A stretch of 64,000 nucleotides of DNA from Chloroflexota bacterium. GTDB taxonomy: Bacteria > Chloroflexota > Anaerolineae > Aggregatilineales > Phototrophicaceae. Made by a program: the position numbers and the translations under genes. Shown one piece after another: positions 17,791 to 27,574 of this stretch (within the stretch, counting starts at the first letter, position 1; each line of letters starts with the position of its first letter). The notes below the pieces were generated by a model that saw only the letters and a program-made list of their open reading frames with translations, ran no database searches and had not been told where the DNA came from. Location of the stretch: contig JACAER010000016.1 of assembly GCA_013388745.1 (NCBI GenBank), forward strand, positions 124,001 to 188,000, given 5' to 3'.

Positions 17791-19251
17791 CTACAGCTCG
17801 CCGGATTCGCCGACGATGTGGATTTTCAGGAAGTTGGTTTGTCCGCCGACGCCGAAGGGCACACCCGCGATGATGATGATCACGTCGCCGCGCTGCACCA
17901 ACTGTTGGTGATGCGCGGCTTTGACGACGATGTCGATCATGTCATCAATCGTGTTGAACTGCTCGATCAGAATCGGCACGACCCCCCAGACAAGCGCCAT
18001 GCGACGATAGGTGATTTCGTTGGGCGTCACGCAGAGTATCGTCTTCTTTGGGCGTTCGCGGGCGACACGCCGCGCGGTATAACCGGTGAGCGTAGAGGTG
18101 ATGATCGCGCTCGGCTCCAAGAGGCGCGAGATGTCGGAGGTTGCCTGGCTGATGGCGTCGGCCACCGCTTCCTGCCCCTGCGCCTTTTCACGCTGCATCG
18201 CCACCTGCTGCGGACGATTTTCCCAGATATGCTGTTCGGCAATCACGGCGATACGCGCCATCGTCTCGACAGCCTCTATGGGAAAGTCACCCGACGCCGT
18301 TTCGTTGCTCAGCATGACCGCGTCGGTGCCATCGACAATCGCGTTGTACACATCGCTGGCTTCGGCGCGTGTCGGGCGTGGGCTTTCGACCATCGAATTG
18401 AGCATCTGCGTGGCGGTGATAACCGGTTTGCCCGCCATGTTGCAAAGCTGAATGATGCGTTTTTGATGAAAGGGCACTTCTTCGGCGGGGGTTTCGATAC
18501 CCAGATCGCCGCGCGCTACCATAATGCCGTCGGCGGCATCCACTATCCCTTCGATATTCACGAGTGCCTCGTGTTTTTCGATCTTGGCGATGATGGCTAC
18601 ATGATCGCCGCTCAGGTGGCGAATCAGCCAGCGCATTTCGCGAATATCTTCTGTCGAGCGCACGAACGACATCGCGATATAGTCGGTCTTTTTGCTCAGC
18701 GCGAACTTGATATCTTCGCGATCTTTGTCGGTGATGGCGGAAAGGGTGAGCGTGGCTTTGGGGGCGGTCACACCCTTGCGCGAACTCAACATACCTTCAA
18801 ACAGGTTCTCACAGATCAGGCTGCGCGGCGTGGTTTCTTTCACAAGAAACTCGACCTTGCCGTCATCGAGCAGCAGATGCGTGCCCGATTTGATGTCGCG
18901 CAGAAATTCGGGGTGCGGAAGCTGGAACGTGTTGTTGTCACCCGGCACATCGTCCAGCGTCAGAACCACGCGATCGCCTTTTTGCAGCGTGATCGGTTCA
19001 TGCGCCACCTTGCCAATACGGATTTTCGGGCCTTGAATATCGCACATTATGGCGATGACATGGCCTTCTTCGGCGGCAATGCGGCGCACCAGATCGATGC
19101 TGCGGCTGTGTGTTTCGTGGTCGCCATGCGAAAAATTGATGCGCGCGACATCGACTCCGGCGCGAATAATGCGGCGCAGAGTGTCTTCGTTCCACGAGGA
19201 GGGGCCAATTGTGGCAACAATTTTGGTGCGCTTGTGGTTTATCTTAGCCAA
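17791..19251 (-). CDS. pyk: Pyruvate kinase
   Basis: PEP plus ADP to pyruvate plus ATP. 486 aa. TKIVATIGPSS and RINFSHG are at the N-terminus; the active-site signature IAKIEKHEALVNIEGI contains the catalytic Lys; MVARGDLGIE and the B-domain are present. The length is that of a standard prokaryotic enzyme with its C-terminal allosteric domain. The start is a TTG (the first residues read M-A-K-I-N-H) with AAGGG about 10 nt upstream. It follows eno on the same strand, so two successive lower-glycolysis steps are adjacent. Confidence 0.97.
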   Translation of the reverse strand: MAKINHKRTKIVATIGPSSWNEDTLRRIIRAGVDVARINFSHGDHETHSRSIDLVRRIAAEEGHVIAIMCDIQGPKIRIGKVAHEPITLQKGDRVVLTLDDVPGDNNTFQLPHPEFLRDIKSGTHLLLDDGKVEFLVKETTPRSLICENLFEGMLSSRKGVTAPKATLTLSAITDKDREDIKFALSKKTDYIAMSFVRSTEDIREMRWLIRHLSGDHVAIIAKIEKHEALVNIEGIVDAADGIMVARGDLGIETPAEEVPFHQKRIIQLCNMAGKPVITATQMLNSMVESPRPTRAEASDVYNAIVDGTDAVMLSNETASGDFPIEAVETMARIAVIAEQHIWENRPQQVAMQREKAQGQEAVADAISQATSDISRLLEPSAIITSTLTGYTARRVARERPKKTILCVTPNEITYRRMALVWGVVPILIEQFNTIDDMIDIVVKAAHHQQLVQRGDVIIIIAGVPFGVGGQTNFLKIHIVGESGEL

Positions 19252-19344
19252 TGCCGGTAGTCCCTTCTATGCCTGCTGATAAGCCGCCACACAGCTCTTG
19301 CGTGTTGTAGAAATAGTCACGATCACGTCGCATGCTGTTTAACC

Positions 19345-19370
19345 AGGCAAGGGGTTTTGGCCCCTTGCCT
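19345..19370 (-). terminator. Hairpin between eno and pyk
   Basis: 10-bp perfect stem AGGCAAGGGG/CCCCTTGCCT with a 6-nt loop, just after the eno stop. There is no T tract after it, so it may be an RNA-stabilising or pausing structure rather than a true terminator. Confidence 0.5.
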
Positions 19371-19379
19371 ATCCAAGCG

Positions 19380-20813
<1,434 letters not shown>

Positions 20814-20847
20814 CTACAAAATTCGTGTTCACCAAGGACTATTCGCT

Positions 20848-22020
20848 ATGCCTGCCCGCCGGAATGTGTATCTGGATCATTCGGCTTCTACGCCTGTGGA
20901 TGCGCGCGTCGTTGAGACAATGCTGCCGTATTTCAGCGAAGTCTACGGTAACCCATCGTCGATGCATAGTCAGGGTCGCCGGGCAGAACAGGCGATTGAA
21001 GATGCGCGCGAAAGCGTGGCGCGCGTGCTCAACTGTACGCCAGAGGAGATCATTTTCACCAGCGGCGGCTCAGAGAGTGATAATCTGGCGCTGCGCGGCG
21101 CGGCGTGGGCCAAACGCCACACGGGAAGACACCTGCTGAGCACGCCGATTGAACACAGCGCCATCAGCCGCACGCTGGAGCAGTTAACGCACATTATGGG
21201 CTTCGCGCAAACGCTGCTGCCCGTTGACCGCGACGCCATGATTAACACGACCGATTTTGAACGTGCGCTGCGGCCAGATACCACTGTTGCCAGCGTCATG
21301 TACGCCAACAACGAAGTCGGCACGGTGCAGCCGATCGCGCAGTTAGCAGCGCTGGCGCGCGCCAACGGCACCTTGTTCCATACCGATGCGGTACAGGCGG
21401 CGGGCCAGCTTCCACTGGATGTGCAGGCACTCGGTGTGGATATGCTCAGTCTGTCGGCGCACAAGTTTTACGGGCCGAAGGGTGTGGGACTGCTATATGT
21501 GCGCACGGGCGTGGAACTGCTGCCGGCGCAGACGGGTGGCAGCCATGAGCGCAGCCGCCGCGCGGGCACCCACAATACGCCGCTCATCGTCGGCTTGGCG
21601 AAGGCCCTGGAACTGGCGTATGTGGAAATGGCCGCGCGCACAACCCATTACCGGCAGATGCGTAACTTATTGGTGGAGGGCATTATGCAGCGCGTGCCCG
21701 GCGCGCAACTGACAGGACATCCCATCCAGCGTATTGCTTCGCACGCCAGTTTTGTGTTCGAGGGTATCGACAGCAGCACGCTGCTGATGCATCTGGATAT
21801 GAAGGGCGTGGCGGCCAGCGGTGGTTCTGCCTGCAAAACAGGCAACCCCGAACCGTCGGGCGTGCTGCTGGCGATGGGTTATACGCCCCAGCAGGCGATC
21901 GGCACGCTGCGTCTGACGGTGGGCTTGCAAACGACAGCGGACGATGTGGACTATGCTGTCAATGCCATAGCCGCCAGCGTTCAGAAGTTGAGTCAATTGA
22001 AGCGCGAGATGATATTGTGA
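20848..22020 (+). CDS. Cysteine desulfurase (NifS/IscS family)
   Basis: 390-aa PLP enzyme releasing sulfur from cysteine as a persulfide. VYLDHSAST is at the N-terminus, the PLP lysine is in LSAHKFYGPKG, and the persulfide cysteine lies in the SGGSACKTGNPEPSGVL loop. The start MPARRNVYLD is preceded by AAGGA. The downstream mnmA gene starts in the overlap GTGA, so sulfur for 2-thiouridine synthesis is very likely its main duty, in the manner of the Bacillus YrvO-MnmA pairing. No IscU/SUF genes are adjacent. Confidence 0.94.
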   Translation: MPARRNVYLDHSASTPVDARVVETMLPYFSEVYGNPSSMHSQGRRAEQAIEDARESVARVLNCTPEEIIFTSGGSESDNLALRGAAWAKRHTGRHLLSTPIEHSAISRTLEQLTHIMGFAQTLLPVDRDAMINTTDFERALRPDTTVASVMYANNEVGTVQPIAQLAALARANGTLFHTDAVQAAGQLPLDVQALGVDMLSLSAHKFYGPKGVGLLYVRTGVELLPAQTGGSHERSRRAGTHNTPLIVGLAKALELAYVEMAARTTHYRQMRNLLVEGIMQRVPGAQLTGHPIQRIASHASFVFEGIDSSTLLMHLDMKGVAASGGSACKTGNPEPSGVLLAMGYTPQQAIGTLRLTVGLQTTADDVDYAVNAIAASVQKLSQLKREMIL

Positions 22021-23108
22021 GCAACGCAGATACTCGTGTGGTCGTCGCCATGAGCGGCGGCGTGGATAGTTCTGTAGCGGCGGCGCTGCTGGTTGAGCAG
22101 GGCTATGATGTCGTCGGCATGATGATGCGCCTGTGGTCAGACGAGTCGTTCGGCGGGGCGGCGTACAACCGCTGCTGCACGCCCGACCAGATGAACGACG
22201 CGCGCCGCATCGCCGATAAATTGGGCATCCCTTTTTATGTGCTGGACACCAAAGAGGTGTTCCGCGATACGATTGTCGAGTTTTTCATTGACCAGCACCG
22301 CGATGGTGTGACGCCTAACCCCTGTATGGAGTGCAACCGGCACATTCGCTTTACCTGGCTGCTGAATCATGCGTTGGCGCTCGACGCAGACTATCTGGCG
22401 ACGGGGCATTATGTGCGCCGGCAGCAGGATGCCGATGGCAGAATTCGCATCCGTAAAGGTGTAGACGATCATAAAGATCAGAGCTATGTACTGAGCGTGC
22501 TGACACAGCAGCAGCTTCGGCACGCGCTGTTCCCCGTGGGCGATTACGCCAAGAGTGACGTGCGCCAGATCGCCGAGCGCTTCGGGCTGCCCACGGCCAG
22601 CAAAAAGGACAGCCAGGATTTGTGCTTTTTAGGGAACGGTAATTACCGCGATTTCCTCATCAAACACGCGCCAGACACCATGATCCCCGGCCCCATTGTG
22701 CTGAAAAACGGCGAGGTCATCGGTGAGCATAACGGTCTGGTCAATTACACAATCGGCCAGCGCAAGGGACTGGGCATCGCCTACAGCGAATCGCTGTATG
22801 TGATCGCCATGAATCCTTACCGTAACGCGCTGGTTGTCGGCACACAGGCCGATCTGGGCAGCAGCGTGCTGACGGCGCGGCGCGTCAACTGGGTGGCGGG
22901 CGCGGCGCCGGCCTCCGTTTTCCGCGCAGAAGTGAAAATTCGCTACAAAGCCGCGCCTATGCCGGCCCTGGTCGAAACGCTCGACAGCGAGCGAATGCGT
23001 GTGACGTTCGACAAGCCGCTGCGCGACATCACGCCTGGTCAGGGCGCCGTGGTCTACGACGACGATGTGTGTCTGGGCGGTGGCATCATCGAAAAGCAGG
23101 CCATCTGA
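22017..23108 (+). CDS. mnmA: tRNA 2-thiouridine(34) synthase MnmA
   Basis: 363 aa. It adenylates and thiolates U34 of Lys, Glu and Gln tRNAs. The PP-loop is MSGGVDSSVAA; NPCMECN carries the nucleophilic Cys and SQDLCFL the second Cys that accepts the persulfide; FNRY-type TIGQRKGLG begins the central domain. The GTG start overlaps the stop of the cysteine desulfurase gene, so the two are translationally coupled. It converges on the prepilin peptidase gene with a 3-nt gap. Confidence 0.96.
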   Translation: MSNADTRVVVAMSGGVDSSVAAALLVEQGYDVVGMMMRLWSDESFGGAAYNRCCTPDQMNDARRIADKLGIPFYVLDTKEVFRDTIVEFFIDQHRDGVTPNPCMECNRHIRFTWLLNHALALDADYLATGHYVRRQQDADGRIRIRKGVDDHKDQSYVLSVLTQQQLRHALFPVGDYAKSDVRQIAERFGLPTASKKDSQDLCFLGNGNYRDFLIKHAPDTMIPGPIVLKNGEVIGEHNGLVNYTIGQRKGLGIAYSESLYVIAMNPYRNALVVGTQADLGSSVLTARRVNWVAGAAPASVFRAEVKIRYKAAPMPALVETLDSERMRVTFDKPLRDITPGQGAVVYDDDVCLGGGIIEKQAI

Positions 23109-23111
23109 GAC

Positions 23112-23954
23112 TCAGCCATATGCCGCGCGCAGCAAAAATTGGCTGAACTCCGAACTGAACAGCAGCATAATGAGCGTGCCGGCGACGATGTACGGTCCAT
23201 AGGGGATAAATGTCAGGGGCGTGTATTCTTTGCCCTGCCTCAGCCGCCCGACCAGCAGAAAGAAGAACGCGCCCACCGCGCCCAGGAACACGGCCAGAAA
23301 CAACGCGAAAATCAGCGGACGCCAGCCCAACACCAGCCCGCAAAACGTCGTCAGCGTGACATCGCCGAAACCGAAAGCGACCTCATCGGTTTCCTGGTTG
23401 CCAAAACGCAGATACATATACACGAAACCGCCGATATACATGATGAACGTCACGATCAGTCCCAGCCCGCCTCCCAGCAGCGCATCCTGTAAATTGGGGT
23501 TGGGGCCGTTGGCAGTCGCGGTTGTGATAGCGGCATCCACCAGCGCTAGCAGACACGCGGGAATGATGACGACGAACAGAATCAGCCGGTGTTCAATGTC
23601 GATCACGGTCACCAGCGCGAATATCGCGACATAAATCAGCCAGAACGCCAGTTGTAAAGTGTCGCGGTTCGCTATATCGGCGGTGCTCAGCAGCGCGACC
23701 AGCATGCCCAGCGCGGTCAGCCCTTCACTGAGCGGATGACGCCACGACAGGCGCGCGCCCTGCGGCGATGTGTGCTTACCCAACAGGAACGCCGTGATAC
23801 CCAACCACGCCAGCGCAGGACGCAGGGTGCCGTCGGGATAGCGCGGAAGACGCGGCGCACGCCGCTGCGGCAAATCGTCCGCCAGAATATTAACCAGACC
23901 GCCTGCGAGCACGCCCAACAGGCCAACCACAAAAACTACCATGATGTCGGGCAT
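23112..23954 (-). CDS. A24-family prepilin peptidase
   Basis: 280-aa polytopic membrane aspartic protease with about eight membrane segments. The two catalytic Asp motifs are VTVIDIEHRL (about residue 115) and FGFGDVTL (about 197), the GxGD signature. The N-terminal region lacks the Cys-x2-Cys pairs of the zinc-binding methylase domain, so N-methylation is doubtful. It would cleave type IV pilin-like leader peptides, but no pilin or pilus gene is in the window. It is last in a six-gene minus-strand operon. Confidence 0.88.
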   Translation of the reverse strand: MPDIMVVFVVGLLGVLAGGLVNILADDLPQRRAPRLPRYPDGTLRPALAWLGITAFLLGKHTSPQGARLSWRHPLSEGLTALGMLVALLSTADIANRDTLQLAFWLIYVAIFALVTVIDIEHRLILFVVIIPACLLALVDAAITTATANGPNPNLQDALLGGGLGLIVTFIMYIGGFVYMYLRFGNQETDEVAFGFGDVTLTTFCGLVLGWRPLIFALFLAVFLGAVGAFFFLLVGRLRQGKEYTPLTFIPYGPYIVAGTLIMLLFSSEFSQFLLRAAYG

Positions 23955-23966
23955 AAGGCCTCTTTG

Positions 23967-24515
23967 TCAGCGAACCGGAATCACGGGGGCTGGGGGCAGC
24001 AGCGACAACGCCAGCAGCAGCAAAAAGAGCAGCGCCAACACAGCGCTGAGAATAATAGCGAATCTCTGCGCGCGCGATAAAGTTACATTTTCGTCAATTC
24101 CTGTTGGTGTTCCCATACACAGCTCAACCGCTGTCACCTGCCCATAGACTATACGCCATCCCGCAAGCTGCGCTTTTGCGCCGGCCAGCCCGATGATGAC
24201 GTAAACCGCGTCGGGATACGCCGCGTCTTGGATGTCTTTGGAAGAGGGCAGTGCTTCGCCCTTCGGGTGCGAATGATAGATGCCGAGCAGGTCTAGCCCC
24301 TCTTTTTCCAGCGCTGCCCATGCGCGCACAAAGTCTGCTCCATCCAACACATAATGTGTTTGCGGGTTCGCGGCGACATTGTCCAGCGCCAAAACCCGCT
24401 GCACCACGCTGCCCTTGCCGCCGATCACGCCGCAGGCTTCTCGTGGTGCGGCACGCTGCGCGGCAGCGACAAGCGCTTGCGCCTGCGCCGGCGTCAGCCA
24501 CAATTTAGTGTTCAT
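23967..24515 (-). CDS. JAMM/MPN-type metallopeptidase with C-terminal membrane anchor
   Basis: 182 aa. JAMM zinc site: E26 (in REACGVIGG), H81 and H83 (in YHSHPKG) and D94 (in PSSKD), spaced as in the bacterial RadC/Mec+-like JAB1 families. Residues about 153-175 are a strongly hydrophobic segment, so the catalytic domain is probably tethered to the inner face of the membrane. Bacterial JAMM enzymes trim ubiquitin-like sulfur carriers or other isopeptides; no such carrier is encoded nearby. It overlaps the preceding gene by 11 nt and the prepilin peptidase follows after 12 nt. Confidence 0.85.
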   Translation of the reverse strand: MNTKLWLTPAQAQALVAAAQRAAPREACGVIGGKGSVVQRVLALDNVAANPQTHYVLDGADFVRAWAALEKEGLDLLGIYHSHPKGEALPSSKDIQDAAYPDAVYVIIGLAGAKAQLAGWRIVYGQVTAVELCMGTPTGIDENVTLSRAQRFAIILSAVLALLFLLLLALSLLPPAPVIPVR

Positions 24516-24879
24516 TGCTCTCGGAGGCTTCGGGGATCAAGAACGCTTCGATACGTTGATCCTGCGGCGGATTTTTGCTCTCGTAGAACAGCATTGCCGT
24601 CAGCGTATATGCGCCCGCCGGCTCCTGCACGCCGCGGATGTGCAGCGTGAACTCCATGTCGGTGTGCATCGTCTCGATGATGTTGAGTTCGCTGACAACC
24701 CTGTCCTGCGCGTTATGCGCCACCAGAATCAGATTCGGGCGTTCGAGGAATGGCGTCACTTTGATGTGTACATGCACGCGGAAACGATCTGGATACGGGA
24801 TGATGTCCAGCGCCTCGATACGCACCTTGTCTTTGGGCTGCGGGATATAGTTGGGATCGTCGAAGAAGTGTATGTTCAT
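24505..24879 (-). CDS. Hypothetical protein, probable beta-sandwich (124 aa)
   Basis: Not recognised. Starts MNIHFFDDPNYIPQPKDKV. Alternating hydrophobic strands (FRVHVHIKVTPF, MEFTLHIRG, YTLTAMLFYES) suggest an all-beta domain without signal peptide or membrane segment. The C-terminus ends in an acidic, Ser-rich tail and has no Gly-Gly, so it is not an obvious ubiquitin-like substrate for the adjacent JAMM peptidase. The overlap with that gene does suggest joint function. Confidence 0.75.
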   Translation of the reverse strand: MNIHFFDDPNYIPQPKDKVRIEALDIIPYPDRFRVHVHIKVTPFLERPNLILVAHNAQDRVVSELNIIETMHTDMEFTLHIRGVQEPAGAYTLTAMLFYESKNPPQDQRIEAFLIPEASESNEH

Positions 24880-24898
24880 GTGGTGAATAGTCTGTGCG

Positions 24899-25339
24899 CT
24901 ATTTGGGTGGCTTTTCCCCCGACGTTTTTTCTTCCAGCAGGCGCTTATAGCTGCCCAGCCACAGGCCTTCTTTGCTGGTGATTTTGGTGATTTTGATGTC
25001 CGCGAAATGCGGGAGTAGCTTGACCATGATCTGCGGCAGCGCCTCCCATTTGTCTTCCACCAGCACCGAGCTAAGCTGGCCCGCCATGTAACCCGGCCAC
25101 GTCCAGCGCCGCCGTAGTTCTTCGGCTTTCATCCAGTAATCGCGTTTTTCCCACGCTTCCGCCGATTGTTCGATACCGGCATCGATTTCGCGCAAATTAT
25201 AGACCAGCGCTGCCAGCATGTCCTTGCTTTCGTCGTCAATGCTGGTTTTTTGTGTCAGCATCCGCAGCATTTCGGCCGAACTGCGCATCAGTTGGTTGCG
25301 GCGCTTGCCGGTGGTATCGGGGTTAATTACACGTCCCAT
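24899..25339 (-). CDS. Hypothetical protein, mostly helical (146 aa)
   Basis: Not recognised. Starts MGRVINPDTTGKRRNQLMRSS. It is helical, charged and without signal or membrane segment, with an aromatic centre (RRRWTWPGYMAGQLSS) and a basic tail ending SGEKPPK. It lies 19 nt from both neighbours in the six-gene operon. The even spacing and plain codon use make it a real gene. Confidence 0.75.
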   Translation of the reverse strand: MGRVINPDTTGKRRNQLMRSSAEMLRMLTQKTSIDDESKDMLAALVYNLREIDAGIEQSAEAWEKRDYWMKAEELRRRWTWPGYMAGQLSSVLVEDKWEALPQIMVKLLPHFADIKITKITSKEGLWLGSYKRLLEEKTSGEKPPK

Positions 25340-25358
25340 AAGTCAGGTGTGGCTCCTT

Positions 25359-25790
25359 TTATACACTATACGGGCGAATGCCCTTGTAAACCCGCGCGCC
25401 GCTGAGCGTCTTGAGAATCAGTGACGCCTGCCGCCCGGTTTGTTCCGCCAGTTCGCGTGGCGATAAAGGGGTGTTGTTGTTCGCCAGGAACACACGGAAA
25501 ATGCTGTCCACCAACGAAATGTAGGGATTGATGAAACTGCTGTCTTTGGCGGCAGTCTGAATCGCCAGCCCTAACTCATCCAGTTGGAAAACTTCGCCGG
25601 TGTCGGGATGGACAAAATCGACGACGCGCTCCTCTTTGATCTGCGTCAGCCGATCGCGCTGCTCTGGCAGCAAATGGCTGATGAGGTAAGTGCGCAAATC
25701 TTCGCCCGAACGCTCCCACCAGCTATAGTCGATATGATATTTGGTGTCGAGCGTCGGTTTGACGATCGGACTCGGTTTTGGGGCCACCAT
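25359..25790 (-). CDS. Hypothetical protein with possible C-terminal winged helix (143 aa)
   Basis: Not recognised as a named family. Starts MVAPKPSPIVKPTLD. The last 45 residues (PLSPRELAEQTGRQASLILKTL) have the pattern of a helix-turn-helix, suggesting nucleic-acid or protein binding. It follows the large unknown gene by 4 nt, so the two are almost certainly cotranslated. Function unknown. Confidence 0.75.
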   Translation of the reverse strand: MVAPKPSPIVKPTLDTKYHIDYSWWERSGEDLRTYLISHLLPEQRDRLTQIKEERVVDFVHPDTGEVFQLDELGLAIQTAAKDSSFINPYISLVDSIFRVFLANNNTPLSPRELAEQTGRQASLILKTLSGARVYKGIRPYSV

Positions 25791-25794
25791 AAGC

Positions 25795-27477
25795 CTATTC
25801 CTCGACTAATTTCCAATAATGGCCGCCAACGTTCTGGAAATCGGGGTTGGCCGCCAGCGTGGCAAAGAGTGGCCCCGGCGGGCAGCGGCGGAAAACATTC
25901 AGAACGCTGTAAAGCGTTTTGGCGTGTGTCGCGCCCTGCGGAGTCAGGCGCGCTAATCCGGGCATAATCGATTTGAGAATCGCGCTGATGCTTTTGCGCT
26001 GCTGCTGCGCCGCCTGGAACAGGGTGTCTACGGCTTTCAGATCATCAATGCCCAGAATCATCAGATCGTCGTATTCCGCGCCAATCGAGCGTTTGTGATT
26101 CTCGAAAGTGATCTGATCGTTCTTAGGGACGATCAGGCGCACATATTCGGTGCGCGGGCGGTGAGCGTTAAAATCGACGACGATTTTGCCGGGATCATCG
26201 CTGCGCTTGACGGTGACATACGCCCCGACCGGCAGCAGATGTTTACGGTAAAACGGCCCCAGACCAAAGACGTAGCCCTCGTTGCGGACAACCCAGCCGG
26301 TGGTCTCTTCGCCATCCTGACCATCGACCAGCGTCATCCATACGCGCGAAGTTTTGAGCGCGGTAGGCATGATCTGACGGATGCGCGGCGTCAGCGGCAG
26401 TGTGCCCACGCGCCGGTGTGGGTACGTGAGCGTGATGGTAACCGAATCGCCCACCTCTGGCACACCTATCCCTGGTGTAAGTTCATCATCCAGTTCAGTT
26501 TCGAGAGTCAGCATATCAGCGGTGAGCAGACTGCGATCAAAGTCGATCGGGGTGTAACGCAAATTGGCTGGAAGCTGCAAAACCTCTGGGGGTTCAAGGC
26601 GCGCCAGATACCACAAGACCTGCCCGGTCGAACCCACTTCATCGAAGCGCGGGTCATCGCGCAGACTGTAATTGAGCGTGAATTTTTGTAATTCCAGCGG
26701 CGCTTTGCCCAGCCCGCCCATCTGCTCCAGAATGTCTTCAGTCGTGAGTGGGCCGCCGCCCGCGATGTCCAGCACGGCTTCCGCCAGGTTCAAATGTCCG
26801 GCGTTGACTTCGATCAGCAGATCACGCGGGAACCACTTGCCGGCCAGCGTTACCAGCTCGCCCGAACCGCTCAACGCCTGTTCCAGCGCGGCCAGAATTT
26901 CGGCGCGCGAGCCTGTCAGGATTTCATCGACGGTGGGAACATTCGACAGCAGCATCGGATTTCCGCCATTGCTGTGTTCGCCGCTCAACTTGTGCGGCAC
27001 TTTGAATTCGGCTGCGAACTCGCGCGGCTTTTCGTCGGGGGCGAACTGCACGGAGATGACGCTAAAAGCGCCGTAATCATCGTTCTGGCCGGGACGAATT
27101 TTGACCACCGTGCCCGCGGCATAGCCGAAGGTTGCGAAGAGCAGTTTTTGACCGACTTGATATGAATGCGCGGGGTTGTAGAGCTGCGTGTCTTTGAAAC
27201 GTTCTTTGAGGGCGGCGGCTTCGCGCTTGAGGCGCTGTTCGAGCACGGCGCGCGCCAGCGCTTCAGTGCTCAACGGCATCTCTTTTTCGAGCAGCAAATT
27301 GGTAAGCTGTTCGACTTCACTTTTGCTGACAGCAAAATCGCGTGCCCAGGGATGACTTGGCATTAGGTACACGCCTCCATGCGGCAAATAGAAAAAACGC
27401 GCCACCTGTGCAGCGGCGTCGTCTGAGTGCGTATAGGTCGTGGGTTTGGCCGACTCAAAGTATACCGATGATAACAA
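25795..27477 (-). CDS. Large hypothetical protein heading a six-gene operon (up to 560 aa)
   Basis: Not recognised. It is soluble and multi-domain: a helical N-terminus (LTNLLLEKEMPLSTEALARAVLEQ), a beta-rich segment (YQVGQKLLFATFGYAAGTVVKIRPG), a winged-helix-like segment (GPLTTEDILEQMGGLG..DPRFDEVGSTGQVLWYLARLE, reminiscent of HARE-HTH/RNA-polymerase delta), then long beta-rich and helical parts. No catalytic motif is seen. The start is unsure: TTG 27477 lies 13 nt after the predicted transcription start, while ATG 27363 has GGAGG 10 nt upstream. The promoter is at 27497-27525. Confidence 0.8.
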   Translation of the reverse strand: MLSSVYFESAKPTTYTHSDDAAAQVARFFYLPHGGVYLMPSHPWARDFAVSKSEVEQLTNLLLEKEMPLSTEALARAVLEQRLKREAAALKERFKDTQLYNPAHSYQVGQKLLFATFGYAAGTVVKIRPGQNDDYGAFSVISVQFAPDEKPREFAAEFKVPHKLSGEHSNGGNPMLLSNVPTVDEILTGSRAEILAALEQALSGSGELVTLAGKWFPRDLLIEVNAGHLNLAEAVLDIAGGGPLTTEDILEQMGGLGKAPLELQKFTLNYSLRDDPRFDEVGSTGQVLWYLARLEPPEVLQLPANLRYTPIDFDRSLLTADMLTLETELDDELTPGIGVPEVGDSVTITLTYPHRRVGTLPLTPRIRQIMPTALKTSRVWMTLVDGQDGEETTGWVVRNEGYVFGLGPFYRKHLLPVGAYVTVKRSDDPGKIVVDFNAHRPRTEYVRLIVPKNDQITFENHKRSIGAEYDDLMILGIDDLKAVDTLFQAAQQQRKSISAILKSIMPGLARLTPQGATHAKTLYSVLNVFRRCPPGPLFATLAANPDFQNVGGHYWKLVEE

Positions 27478-27496
27478 TCTCTCAAATTATCTAACA

Positions 27497-27525
27497 ATTA
27501 TAATTTAAGCGCCTGGTCTATTCAA
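27497..27525 (-). promoter_or_regulatory. Promoter of the six-gene operon
   Basis: Minus-strand TTGAAT (27525-27520), exactly 17 bp, then a perfect TATAAT (27502-27497). This is one of the clearest promoters in the window. It lies directly behind the rpoD terminator. Confidence 0.7.
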
Positions 27526-27533
27526 GGCTACGG

Positions 27534-27567
27534 GAGAAAAAGACAGGGATAGCTGCCTATCCCCGTC
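27534..27567 (-). terminator. Rho-independent terminator of dnaG-rpoD
   Basis: 11-bp stem with one mismatch (27557-27567 with 27542-27552), a 4-nt loop, then TTTTTCTC on the minus strand. It begins 8 nt after the sigma gene stop. Confidence 0.85.
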
Positions 27568-27574
27568 GCCGCCC

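Noticed and set aside
17773..19260. Long open frame (about 495 codons) opposite pyk
   Set aside because: It mirrors the pyk codons exactly and its product has no plausible fold or ribosome site; pyk is certain.
24505..24879. Ubiquitin-like substrate of the adjacent JAMM peptidase
   Set aside because: It has no C-terminal Gly-Gly and no beta-grasp pattern I could see.
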